DNA of 64,000 bases, taken from Methyloligella sp. (GTDB lineage Bacteria; Pseudomonadota; Alphaproteobacteria; Rhizobiales; HXMU1428-3). The notes under the pieces were generated by a model that worked only from the letters and a program-made list of their open reading frames with translations, was not told where the DNA came from and did no database searches. The stretch spans positions 186,001-250,000 of the forward strand of contig BQJJ01000001.1 in assembly GCA_021604645.1 (NCBI GenBank). Direction: 5' to 3'. How positions within the stretch are numbered: position 1 is the first letter of the stretch; the number at the start of each line of letters is the position of its first letter. The position numbers and the translations under genes were made by a program. Of the stretch, positions 21,581-30,179 are shown piece by piece.

Positions 21581-21766
21581 TTATCTCTCCTTAAATTTTG
21601 TTACTCCATTCTTCACAACTGTAGCCGGTAGAATGCTACGATTTAATCGTTTACGGGTAATCTTGCTTTTTCGAGCATGGGTCTTGGTAAATTTATGTAG
21701 CTCTGAACTGGTTAAAAGGTGCACTTCACCATCTAGTAAGTCTTTAATTGCAATGTTCTTTGTCAT
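21581..21766 (-). CDS. Possible small basic protein, unknown
   Basis: A 61-residue frame, taking MTKNIAIKDLLDGEVHLL as start because AGAGAG precedes it; the track begins ten residues earlier. The protein is strongly basic (KTHARKSKITRKRLNRS). No family is recognised. The bidirectional terminator 8 bp downstream is placed as expected for a real convergent gene. The other 160 bp before the next gene shows nothing further. Confidence 0.45.
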   Translation of the reverse strand: MTKNIAIKDLLDGEVHLLTSSELHKFTKTHARKSKITRKRLNRSILPATVVKNGVTKFKER

Positions 21767-21944
21767 ATCTCTCTTTCTTTCAAATACAATTTTCATCGTC
21801 TATGTAATAGATGTGGGGAGAGATAAAGAATAATACCAATAGAATATCTCTGATAGTTAGATAGATTCCATCAATCAAAAAAGTAATATTTTGCAATCAT
21901 ATCTATTAGGTGGCAATCTAACTTGAATGGCTTTGGAGGAAGAA

Positions 21945-22862
21945 ATGACAACCTTGCGTCAGTTAGAATATTTAATTGCTATTGATGAGTTGCGTCATTT
22001 TCATAAAGCCGCGCACAGAGTAGGTGTCACGCAACCAACCTTAAGTGCGCAGATAAAAGCACTTGAACAAAACTTAGGTGTATTGCTCGTTGAGAGAAGC
22101 AGGACATCTGTATTTTTAACTGAAGCAGGAGAGCGGGTTTTAATTCTTGCAAAAAGAATTATGAATGACGTTCAGGAAATCCATGAGACTGCAGATACAA
22201 TCTCTCGTGAATTTGCAGGTACAATCAGATTAGGTGTCTCACCAACAATTGGCCCCTATCTATTGCCCCACGTTATTCCAGGGTTACATAAAGCTTATAA
22301 AGATTTAAAACTTTACGTCCGAGAAGTTATACCAGCCTATATGCCAAATGATTTAGTGGATGGAAAATACGACATTCTCCTAACAACAACGCCGGTGTTA
22401 GGCTCTGGCATTCATTCTTTGCCATTGTTTCGAGAACCTCTTTATCTTGCAGTTCCAGCTGACACAGAGTTAGCTAGGGCCGAAAAAATTGAGCGAAAAC
22501 ATCTAAAAGGACAATCTATTCTAACTTTGGAAACAGGGCATCAACTTCATCAACAAGTCGTTTCCATTTGCGAAGAGTTTGGTGCAAAATTGCTCAGCGA
22601 TTATGAAGGCACAAGCCTGGATACCATTCGTCAAATGGTTGGAATGGGAATGGGCTTATCCATCCTGCCAGGACTTTACGTAAACTCTGAATTAAGGAAA
22701 GATAAGACAGTGGTCGTTCGTGAGTTAAAGAGCCGCAAATTATATCGAACAGTTGGCCTAGCATGGCGGGAAAACACATTAAAAACAGTAGAATATGAAA
22801 TATTAGCAAAGTTTAAGAGAACAGCTATCAAACAAAAATTTCCTGATTTTATGATCATTTAA
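21945..22862 (+). CDS. LysR-type regulator, OxyR-like
   Basis: The start at ATGACAACC (21945) has GGAGG at ideal spacing; the track's six extra residues hold that site. The helix-turn-helix is FHKAAHRVGVTQPTLSAQIKALEQ. The effector domain follows the OxyR pattern: GVSPTIGPYLLPHVIPGL, ETGHQLHQQVVSIC and TSLDTIRQMVGMGMGLSILP. In OxyR the peroxide-sensing cysteine follows GH; here that position is Gln, while the second cysteine (nine residues on) remains. It may therefore sense something else. No katG or ahpC is adjacent. Confidence 0.88.
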   Translation: MTTLRQLEYLIAIDELRHFHKAAHRVGVTQPTLSAQIKALEQNLGVLLVERSRTSVFLTEAGERVLILAKRIMNDVQEIHETADTISREFAGTIRLGVSPTIGPYLLPHVIPGLHKAYKDLKLYVREVIPAYMPNDLVDGKYDILLTTTPVLGSGIHSLPLFREPLYLAVPADTELARAEKIERKHLKGQSILTLETGHQLHQQVVSICEEFGAKLLSDYEGTSLDTIRQMVGMGMGLSILPGLYVNSELRKDKTVVVRELKSRKLYRTVGLAWRENTLKTVEYEILAKFKRTAIKQKFPDFMII

Positions 22863-22985
22863 TTTTTCAATCTGGGGAGTACATTATTTCTGAAGATGTT
22901 TTGAACCGAACTAGTATCAACGACGTCATACAAATAAGAATAATCTGAGATGATATAAGTAGCTAGCTACAAAAAAGAGCAAAAA

Positions 22986-23708
22986 ATGTGGTACTGGAAC
23001 GACAGAAACTTTGAAGGACTGCTGAAGATAGCCGAGCGTCTCGATGAGGATAAGCGCACGAAAAAATTGGCAGATTACTGCCGCTTGCGCGAACAAGGAT
23101 TACGTAAACCAGCATTTGAAGCGCTAGATAAATTCTTAGAAGAAAGCGCTGTCTGGGATGTCAAAACCTCTAGAAAAATTATCGACTTAATTTTTCAAAT
23201 TCAATTTTGCGCGCCAGATGTTCACCAATTTATCGCCACTCCCTTAAATAAAAGGTTTCTCATGCCAGGACTTAAAGCCTGGTTAAAAGATGAACCTAAC
23301 TCAAGAGAGGCATTAAGGTGGGAGGGGCTCTTCAATGAAAATCCGAAAGCACTAAATAAATTATTGTCTCTTCATCCAGACGAGATAGCTGCTCGTAGAC
23401 GTTTAATCAAACGCAATTGTCTTGACATAATTTATTACGCGACACATCTCTGCCAAGTCAATCGTCTGTTGATGCCCATATCTGAGGTTGAAGAAATCAT
23501 TGCGTCGGCCGAAGAACTAATTAGCTCGGCCCCTGATAGGTCTCAATTGAAAGATGTAGAAGCAGTCTTACACGAACAAATAAGTATGTTTCAAGATTGG
23601 AAAAATTTCACCGAAGAATGCAATAAAGAAAAAAAGAAATTCCCCGATTGGTGCCAAGAAAACGGCAAAATATATAAATGGGGAACTTTATATTTTTATG
23701 AAAAGTGA
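22986..23708 (+). CDS. Unknown helical protein
   Basis: A 240-residue, mostly alpha-helical, hydrophilic protein rich in Trp, Lys and Glu, with no signal peptide or membrane helix. Short stretches such as NFEGLLKIAERLDEDK and RLREQGLRKPAFEALDKFL suggest helical hairpins. Family not recognised. AAGAGC precedes the ATG. It stands alone between the OxyR-like regulator and the convergent LysR gene, so context gives no function. Confidence 0.65.
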   Translation: MWYWNDRNFEGLLKIAERLDEDKRTKKLADYCRLREQGLRKPAFEALDKFLEESAVWDVKTSRKIIDLIFQIQFCAPDVHQFIATPLNKRFLMPGLKAWLKDEPNSREALRWEGLFNENPKALNKLLSLHPDEIAARRRLIKRNCLDIIYYATHLCQVNRLLMPISEVEEIIASAEELISSAPDRSQLKDVEAVLHEQISMFQDWKNFTEECNKEKKKFPDWCQENGKIYKWGTLYFYEK

Positions 23709-23746
23709 GATTAATAAGGGCAAAATAGAAACTTTCTCACTAGAGC

Positions 23747-24616
23747 TTACTTCAGCAATTTAATCGCTTGGCCACGTAAGATTAAATGCAAGTTCTCTGT
23801 AGCCTCAGTTACACTATCAGAACGTAACAGTCTAACGGCTAATGAAGGTAGTATAGGTAGTCCATTTAATTTGGGGTCAAGACAGTGAATATCTTCTGGT
23901 AATCCATATTCAGTTCGAACACCTATGCCAAGCCCTGAACGAAGAGCACTCCAAACGAACAGAAGGTTTGGTGTCGTAACAGACGCGCGCCAGCGTCTTT
24001 CATTTTTTTCTAAACTGGACAAGGCCGCCTTACGAAAAAGACAAGGATGATCAAAAAGAACCAAAGGCACACTGTCTGAAAATATATTGGCTGTATAATC
24101 CTGATGTGCGAGCCATTTCATAGGTAATTTTCCAAGAAGCTCACCATCATAGGTTAAATGGTCCTCACAGAAACTGAGTACAACATCTAAGCGCCCGGCT
24201 CTTATTTCAGTTTGAAGTGTATGATTAAGGCCAGCTCTAATTTCAACATTTACATCAGGATGTCGTTTCGAAAATTCAGATAAAACAACTGGAATAATGT
24301 CATTAAAGAAATCTTGCGGAAGTCCAAGCCTCACAACAGCTGAGCTTACTTCAGCACCGACTTTTAAAGCAGCTTCATCATTGAGAGCAACAATGCGCCT
24401 GGCATAGGCTATCAGTTCTTCCCCCGCCTCGTTTGGAACCAGCTTTCTTCCCTTACGAACAAAAAGTTGCGTACCCGTTTGTTGCTCTAACTTTTTGAGT
24501 TGCATACTAATCGCCGATTGGGTCCGCCCCAAATGTATCCCTGCCCGAGCAAAACTTCCCAAGTCCGTAGCAGCAATCACAGCCCTTAAAATGTCTATAT
24601 CAAAATCAATTTTCAC
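23747..24616 (-). CDS. LysR-type transcriptional regulator
   Basis: The 289-residue protein has the LysR helix-turn-helix LGSFARAGIHLGRTQSAISMQLKKLEQ followed by a type 2 periplasmic-binding effector domain (VRLGLPQDFFNDIIPVVLSEF, then RAGLNHTLQTEIRAGRLDVVLSF). It diverges from an MFS transporter gene with a 140-bp shared control region holding a short inverted repeat. The usual inference is that it regulates that transporter in response to the transported compound. Confidence 0.92.
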   Translation of the reverse strand: MKIDFDIDILRAVIAATDLGSFARAGIHLGRTQSAISMQLKKLEQQTGTQLFVRKGRKLVPNEAGEELIAYARRIVALNDEAALKVGAEVSSAVVRLGLPQDFFNDIIPVVLSEFSKRHPDVNVEIRAGLNHTLQTEIRAGRLDVVLSFCEDHLTYDGELLGKLPMKWLAHQDYTANIFSDSVPLVLFDHPCLFRKAALSSLEKNERRWRASVTTPNLLFVWSALRSGLGIGVRTEYGLPEDIHCLDPKLNGLPILPSLAVRLLRSDSVTEATENLHLILRGQAIKLLK

Positions 24617-24666
24617 TTCAAAACATCTTAACTATAAATTCAATAATATTCGTTTTTCTAAAGTTT

Positions 24667-24682
24667 AGAGTATGAGTACTCT
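24667..24682. promoter_or_regulatory. Inverted repeat in the LysR/MFS divergent promoter
   Basis: AGAGTA-TGAG-TACTCT lies midway between the divergent starts. It is a short dyad of the kind LysR proteins bind, but only its location and symmetry support this. Confidence 0.35.
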
Positions 24683-24756
24683 TATCGTCAATTCTTAAAT
24701 AATAAGCTCCATAAATTTGGAGCAGAGTCTGGTTGAACCATGAAAGGATTGACTGA

Positions 24757-26013
24757 ATGACGATAAGTGACAACACTTCAAAACAATATACTGATAATGC
24801 AACGACGATTGTGATCGCAGGAGGAATAGTTCTAGCTCTCTCATTCGGGGTTAGGGCTGTTTTTGGTGGTATCGTGGAGCCACTCTCAGATGACTTGTTT
24901 GATGGTCGAATTGAGATATTCTCACTATCTATTGCTATACAAAATTTGGTTTGGGGCTTAGCTCAACCAGGTTTTGGTATGCTGGCAGATAAATATGGTG
25001 ATCGGTTAGCCTTGTGGTTAGGATTTATCTTTTATGTCGTCGGAATGGTCATCTGTACACTGGGCACAACTCCGTTTGCTCAATATATGAGTGCAGGTGT
25101 TTTAGTTGGAATGGGTATATCAGGAACAGCTTTTGGAACAGTGTTAGCTGTTGTGGGGAGAAGTGCGCCAGAAGAAAAACGCACTAAATATTTAGGTATA
25201 ACATCAGCAATTGGATCATCAGGACAATTCCTTTTACCCCTACTTGTATCTTGGCTCACACAATGGCTTGATTGGCGACTGACTTTGATTGTGGTTACAG
25301 GGGTATTATTGCCAATGATGCTATGCATCCCATTTTTATCCGCAAAACCAGGTTCAGAAATTGAAGGAAGTAATATCTCCATCAATCAAACCATTCAGAA
25401 TGCTTTTGGACATACTAGTTATGTATTACTAACCGCAGTGTTTTTCGTTTGTGGCTTTCATCTGGCATTTATCACAGCTCATTTTCCAAATTTTGTTCAA
25501 AAGTTTTGCGTCTCAACAAGCTCAGCTGAAGAGTTAAGAGCTCTTGGATTGTTTGCGTTATCATTGGCAGGCCTAGCCAATATTTTTGGTACTTTATTAG
25601 CTTCAAAATTAGGATCTATTTATCCAAAACCATATTTGCTAGCTGCCATTTATAGTCTTCGGGCTATAGCCATACTTATTTTTATCTCCCTGCCAATCAC
25701 GCCTGTTTCTGTACTTATCTTTGCAGTGTTTATGGGAGGAATATGGCTCTCAACTGTGCCTCTTACCAGCTCTTTGATCTTGGTGATGTTCGGGCCACGT
25801 GCCATGGGAACTTTGTTCGGCTTTGTTTTTCTAAGCCACCAATTAGGAAGTTTTACAGGTGTTTGGTTGGGTGGCGTCTTCTTTGATCGCTATGGCAGTT
25901 ATGAGCAAATATGGTGGCTATCAATTGCACTAAGTGTTTTTGCAGCTGTCACTCATTTGCTTGTACATGAAAAACAAGCGCCTACAATCAAATTAGTTTT
26001 GAATAATAAATGA
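24757..26013 (+). CDS. Major facilitator superfamily transporter
   Basis: The 418-residue protein has about 12 membrane helices. The loop 2-3 MFS signature reads GFGMLADKYGDRLALWLGF, and the second half repeats the pattern (GTLLASKLGSIYPKPYLL). The closest recognised group is the OxlT/YbfB-like anion and organic-acid transporters, but the substrate is not evident. AAAGGA precedes the ATG. Its promoter is shared with the LysR gene. Confidence 0.88.
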   Translation: MTISDNTSKQYTDNATTIVIAGGIVLALSFGVRAVFGGIVEPLSDDLFDGRIEIFSLSIAIQNLVWGLAQPGFGMLADKYGDRLALWLGFIFYVVGMVICTLGTTPFAQYMSAGVLVGMGISGTAFGTVLAVVGRSAPEEKRTKYLGITSAIGSSGQFLLPLLVSWLTQWLDWRLTLIVVTGVLLPMMLCIPFLSAKPGSEIEGSNISINQTIQNAFGHTSYVLLTAVFFVCGFHLAFITAHFPNFVQKFCVSTSSAEELRALGLFALSLAGLANIFGTLLASKLGSIYPKPYLLAAIYSLRAIAILIFISLPITPVSVLIFAVFMGGIWLSTVPLTSSLILVMFGPRAMGTLFGFVFLSHQLGSFTGVWLGGVFFDRYGSYEQIWWLSIALSVFAAVTHLLVHEKQAPTIKLVLNNK

Positions 26014-26026
26014 GTATAAAATGACC

Positions 26027-26064
26027 AGACTTCCAGATAAATTTAACAATTGGTCTGGAAGTCT
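26027..26064. terminator. Long hairpin between the MFS gene and rppH
   Basis: AGACTTCCAGA and TCTGGAAGTCT form an 11-bp stem around a 16-base AT-rich loop in the convergent gap. It could end either transcript; no long T run follows. Confidence 0.55.
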
Positions 26065-26100
26065 AAAATGGAGTGACTTGATATATGAGTAAAGTGTTGC

Positions 26101-26625
26101 TCAGTTCAGAAGAGAAGAAAATTCCTGAATCACTGCGCTGTAAACTTTGCGTTTAAACGGAATAATAAGTCCGGGAAGTTTATCAGAAACCTCCCACTTC
26201 CATTGGTCAAACTCAGCCTTTTGAGTTGGCTTTTCACCAATGTCTATTTCATCTTCAGAGCCATCAAATTCCATAGCAAACCATTTTTGAGTTTGCCCGC
26301 GAAACTTACCTTTTAAAGCGGTACCCCATAAATCTTTAGGTAATTCATAATCATGCCACCCGGCAGATTCTTTTAATATCCGCGCACTGGTAACGCCGGT
26401 TTCTTCCTCGAGCTCACGAAGTGCAGCCTCTTGAGGGCTTTCGCCTTCATGAATACCACCTTGGGGCATCTGCCAAATCAAAGCTTTCGGATCATCATGA
26501 GACTTCGAAATCCTTCGACCAATCCAAACTTTTCGTGTCTGATTGAGCAACATGATCCCCACACACGGACGCAAGGGAAGAAGAGGTTGATTAGAAGGTG
26601 AAGAATTTGCAGTAAGTGAAGTCAT
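26101..26625 (-). CDS. rppH: RNA pyrophosphohydrolase RppH (Nudix)
   Basis: RppH removes pyrophosphate from the 5' end of RNA and starts mRNA decay. The Nudix box is complete: GGIHEGESPQEAALRELEEETG, preceded by ALIWQMPQ. Further family blocks are GIMLLNQTRKVWIGRR and QKWFAMEF. The 174-residue length is normal. In Rhizobiales it lies at the end of the ctpA/deacetylase cluster, as it does here. Confidence 0.95.
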   Translation of the reverse strand: MTSLTANSSPSNQPLLPLRPCVGIMLLNQTRKVWIGRRISKSHDDPKALIWQMPQGGIHEGESPQEAALRELEEETGVTSARILKESAGWHDYELPKDLWGTALKGKFRGQTQKWFAMEFDGSEDEIDIGEKPTQKAEFDQWKWEVSDKLPGLIIPFKRKVYSAVIQEFSSLLN

Positions 26626-26797
26626 AGATAAGGTCTTTTATTAAGTTAAATTGGACAAGCGTAAGCATAAAGGAATAGAGGCATAAAACCAATAGAATAT
26701 GGCCATAATACTTGTTGAATGAAATTGAGATAACAATGTTATCATACAAGGAAAAAACTGAGTTTTAGACGAGACATGAGAGAAAACAAAATCTATC

Positions 26798-26956
26798 TAC
26801 CCGAAGAAGGAGTTCAGCCCTTTTCGGGCTGGAGGACATGGCAACTTTGGCTGTCCGGTAAAAAACGCCGCACAGTGCGGTTGCACGTGGGCAACCTGAA
26901 GCACCTTAAAATGGAGGTCTATGAGCTTCAGCACATAGAATAGCCGTGAGAGAGAA
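26798..26956 (+). repeat. Family A structured repeat, copy A2, with B nested in hairpin P3
   Basis: P1 is TTCAGCCC/GGGCTGGA, followed by GGACATGGC. P2 is degenerate. P3 is opened by a B element (26875-26904), after which the CCTCGGAGG block has decayed to ATGGAGGT. P4 is CTATGAGC...CATAG and the tail AATAGCCGTGAGAGA is intact. It lies in the rppH/deacetylase gap, antisense to both genes. Confidence 0.8.
26875..26904 (+). repeat. Family B hairpin nested in A2
   Basis: The core is GGTTGCACGTGGGCAACCTGAA, closed by outer arms GTGC/GCAC. The GCAC sequence also occurs just before the element, which might be a target duplication. Confidence 0.75.
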
Positions 26957-26958
26957 AA

Positions 26959-26987
26959 CGCGGTTGCTAGTGGGCAAGCTGAAGCGC
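26959..26987 (+). repeat. Family B hairpin directly after A2
   Basis: CGGTTGCTAGTGGGCAAG then CTGAA, with outer arms GCG/CGC. One core base pair is lost (GCAAG for GCAAC). ATAGAGAGAAAAC follows, resembling the end of the A tail. Confidence 0.7.
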
Positions 26988-27002
26988 ATAGAGAGAAAAC
27001 CA

Positions 27003-28184
27003 TCAACTAGGTTTAATTAGCGTCGAAGAAATCGGTACAAGGTGAATGCCTTTTTTCTTTAATGAGGCAGACCATTCAGTAAGCCTTTGTATACTGAGAG
27101 GCAGTCCAGACATCACTCCAATAGCAGACCCTTGAGTGAGGGCTATTTCTTCAAGTTTCTTCAAAGATTGATCAATGGCTTTTTTGCTCATGACGCGATC
27201 AAGGATAACCGCTCCTTGCAAGTAATCGAGTTTAATTTCTCGAGCAACTTGATAAGAAACTTCAGGCGCTTGAGGGTGTGCATCCATAAAGGTCAGACCG
27301 CGTACTTTTAATTCATGCATGATAGGAAGCATCGCACTTTCATGAGAGCTGAATTTGCTGCCATTTAAATTGACTATGCCAACATAGCCAGTCATCCGGG
27401 CCATAATCCATTTGAGCCTTTGTAAGTTAATAGTATCAGATAAACCGCTTAATAGAGTATGAGGTCCAGGGTCATTATCAGGATAGTCAAAAGGCTCCAT
27501 CGGAACTTGCAACATAAGCTCATGACCGCTACGACGTGCGCGCTTCACCCAGCTGTTTAATTGACCAGCATAGGGGTTGAATGAAAGGGTGACTTCAGGA
27601 GGGAGTTTCTCAATTGCATTATCGCTAAGAGGTTGAGAGAGACCAAGGTTCGTCACCAAAATCGATACCGTCTTAGCTCCTTTGTTTTTGAAAAACTTAC
27701 CGTAATTCGGTCGTGCATAGACGTCTTGTGCACGCTTACCATTATGAGCAATACGAGGTAATAGCCCATATTTTGATTTTTCAATCAGATCTGTATCAGG
27801 AGCAAGAGGGAGGCCCGTTTTTTTTATATCAGCAAGTTCTAGTGAGTTTGGCGGAGGTGTATCATTTTTAAGATGTTCAATTGGCCCATCTTTTCGCTTA
27901 AGAGCAGAGTTTTCACCACTCATAACAACGCTATTACCTTTCAAAGTCTTGAAATAACGCGGTTCTTTTTGCGAAGAAACTTCTTTTTTAACAGGCTTTT
28001 TGTTTTTCTCAGCAGCAAGTGCTGCAAGCTTATCAGCCAGTTTTAATTCCGCTTTTTTACGATCTGTGAGCTTCGCAACAGTGTAAGGCTGGCCACCTAA
28101 CGGCGCATTGATTAAACTCATGATTGTAAAAAACATGAGAAATATCAGCGCAGTAGCACAAGATGTTATGTATAAAGTCTTCAT
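27003..28184 (-). CDS. Divergent polysaccharide deacetylase family protein
   Basis: A single N-terminal membrane helix (LYITSCATALIFLMFFTIMSL) anchors a linker rich in Lys and Pro and a C-terminal deacetylase-like domain. The domain shows VSILVTNLGLSQPLSDNAIEKLP, ELMLQVPMEPFDYPDNDPGPHTLL, YVGIVNLNGSKFSSH and GVMSGLPLSIQRL, matching the divergent YibQ-type family. Catalytic activity is uncertain in these proteins. The ATG at 28184 is chosen over upstream TTG/GTG codons. It follows ctpA, the common alphaproteobacterial order for envelope maintenance. Confidence 0.88.
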   Translation of the reverse strand: MKTLYITSCATALIFLMFFTIMSLINAPLGGQPYTVAKLTDRKKAELKLADKLAALAAEKNKKPVKKEVSSQKEPRYFKTLKGNSVVMSGENSALKRKDGPIEHLKNDTPPPNSLELADIKKTGLPLAPDTDLIEKSKYGLLPRIAHNGKRAQDVYARPNYGKFFKNKGAKTVSILVTNLGLSQPLSDNAIEKLPPEVTLSFNPYAGQLNSWVKRARRSGHELMLQVPMEPFDYPDNDPGPHTLLSGLSDTINLQRLKWIMARMTGYVGIVNLNGSKFSSHESAMLPIMHELKVRGLTFMDAHPQAPEVSYQVAREIKLDYLQGAVILDRVMSKKAIDQSLKKLEEIALTQGSAIGVMSGLPLSIQRLTEWSASLKKKGIHLVPISSTLIKPS

Positions 28185-28311
28185 AAGGCTCACCAATAAT
28201 GACCTCTGTTGAGGGATACGCCTTACTTATCTAACAGACTGATATTAATAAAGTTTCATTAATTTGAGTGTCAAAGTTTCTTAAGGAAAATCGCATAAAA
28301 AACATAAAAAC

Positions 28312-28343
28312 AGGAGCTGATAAGTAAACACATATCAGCTCCT
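28312..28343 (-). terminator. Intrinsic terminator after ctpA
   Basis: On the minus strand GGAGCTGATA and TATCAGCTCC form a perfect 10-bp stem followed by TGTTTTTT. It lies about 40 bp past the ctpA stop, so the deacetylase gene probably has its own promoter. Confidence 0.85.
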
Positions 28344-28379
28344 AAAATAACCCATAAGATGTTACCTGTTCCTTAAGTT

Positions 28380-29849
28380 TTAATTAGGTTTTGCAACAGG
28401 TTCTTTAGGTGTGTTTGGTTCTTCAGATGATACTGGTTCTTTTGTTGAAAGAGATTCATCCTTAGAAGGTGGCTCAACTGGAGCGCTGTCTTTTTTAGCA
28501 GCTGTTTTTTCAGCTGGTTTTTTCAATTCTGAAGATTTCTTCTCTTCCATTGGAGGCGGTGTAATTTCACCATGAAGAAGTTTGATCGCATATTGTAATT
28601 GCGTATCTTTTTTCGCATCTTTCGGAACATAAGAAAGAGAACCATGCTGTTCTTCTTTCTTTTCATTCACTGAAATATGACCACGCAAACTAGCTTCACC
28701 CTTTGTTTTAATTGGCTTGCCCTTAAACTCTTCAGGCAGTTCCTGATTAACAGTGATGTTAGGGACAATCCCCTTCGCCTGAATTGACGTAACTGAAGGA
28801 GTATAATAAAGCGCAGTCGTTAAACGAATAGCACCGTTTTGTCCAAGTGGAATAATGGTTTGAACGGAGCCCTTACCAAAAGAGCGAGACCCGACAATCG
28901 TTGCTCTCTTATGATCAAGAAGCGCACCGGCTACAATTTCAGAGGCAGAGGCAGAACCACCATTGATAAGCACAACGATTTTCTTACCGTTTGTAATATC
29001 ACCGCGCCGTGCATTGGCACGTTGAGTTTCTTCAAGATTGCGGCCACGTGTAATCACGATCGCACCTTCATCTAGAAACGCATCAGAAACTTTAATCGCC
29101 TGCTCAAGAAGCCCACCAGGATTGTTTCTAAGGTCAATGATGTAACCTTTGACTTTATCCTTAGCTACCTTTTTGTGAATTTCATTAATGGCTTCTTCAA
29201 GTCCAGAGGCAGTACGTTCATGAAAAGAGGGAAGGCGAACATAGCCAATATCTTCACCCTCAATACGGTGACTAACCTTATTAATTTGGATGATAGCGCG
29301 CTTTAATTTAACTTCAAAAGGCTCTTTAACATTCTTGCGAAGGATTGTGATCGTAATTTCAGAACCAACAGGTCCTCTCATACGGTCAACAGCCTCTTTT
29401 AGCGTCAATCCCTCAACTTGCTCACCATTTAGAGCACTAATGTAATCACCAGGCAGTACCCCAGCTTCAGCAGCTGGTGTTCCATCAATCGGGCTGATAA
29501 CTTTCACAAGGTTATTTTCCATGCGAACTTCAATCCCCAGGCCACCAAATTCACCCCGCGTCTGCACCTGCATATCACTCAGGCTTTCAGGGCTTAAATA
29601 AGCCGAATGAGGATCAAGTGAAGTCAGCATGCCATTAATGGCACTTTCTATAAGCTTCTTATCATCAGGTCGTTCAACATAATCATTGCGAACACGCTCT
29701 AAAACATCACCAAATAAATCCAGATGACGATAAATGCTGGTATTTCCTGATTGTGCTAACAATTCATTTCGAGACCCAACAAATGCCCCTCCAATGATTG
29801 CGCCAGCGGTAACAAGAGCAAGACATGATGTAAAAGTTTTAAAATTCAT
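28380..29849 (-). CDS. ctpA: Carboxy-terminal processing protease CtpA (S41)
   Basis: A periplasmic serine protease that trims exported proteins and peptidoglycan enzymes. The signal region is FKTFTSCLALVTAGAIIGGAF. A PDZ domain (GLGIEVRMENNLVKVISPIDG) is followed by the S41 catalytic part, with Ser in NGGSASASEIVAGAL and Lys in GSRSFGKGSVQT. The C-terminal ~90 residues form a low-complexity Lys/Glu/Pro tail. The ATG at 29849 is used, since the track starts at an upstream TTG. It lies downstream of envC in the conserved order. Confidence 0.95.
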   Translation of the reverse strand: MNFKTFTSCLALVTAGAIIGGAFVGSRNELLAQSGNTSIYRHLDLFGDVLERVRNDYVERPDDKKLIESAINGMLTSLDPHSAYLSPESLSDMQVQTRGEFGGLGIEVRMENNLVKVISPIDGTPAAEAGVLPGDYISALNGEQVEGLTLKEAVDRMRGPVGSEITITILRKNVKEPFEVKLKRAIIQINKVSHRIEGEDIGYVRLPSFHERTASGLEEAINEIHKKVAKDKVKGYIIDLRNNPGGLLEQAIKVSDAFLDEGAIVITRGRNLEETQRANARRGDITNGKKIVVLINGGSASASEIVAGALLDHKRATIVGSRSFGKGSVQTIIPLGQNGAIRLTTALYYTPSVTSIQAKGIVPNITVNQELPEEFKGKPIKTKGEASLRGHISVNEKKEEQHGSLSYVPKDAKKDTQLQYAIKLLHGEITPPPMEEKKSSELKKPAEKTAAKKDSAPVEPPSKDESLSTKEPVSSEEPNTPKEPVAKPN

Positions 29850-30179
29850 ATTCAAAGATACCTTTTTATAGACCGGTGGCTATTTATTTAAATTCACTTG
29901 ATCAGTCGTAACCGGGTAGATCAGCCTGTATGTAGATGGGCCAGTATATTGCAACGTAATTTCGTACAATTAAAGCATAAAGCGTTTAAAGTAATCAGCG
30001 AAGAATAAGCGTTAGATCTTCAAAAGCCAATGGTTTAAAAATTTTACAACGCCTTAAAAAATAACAAAAATCACTTTTGCTTGTTTATAAGTTCATAATT
30101 TAACAGTTTTGGTCAACATATCAAAGCTTTCAGCCTGGATTAAGTTAAACATTTTAATTCTGGTCATTTAGTCTATTCA
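29850..30179. other. Intergenic region between envC and ctpA
   Basis: About 330 bp, AT-rich, with no gene, hairpin or repeat recognised. It presumably holds the ctpA promoter. Confidence 0.5.
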
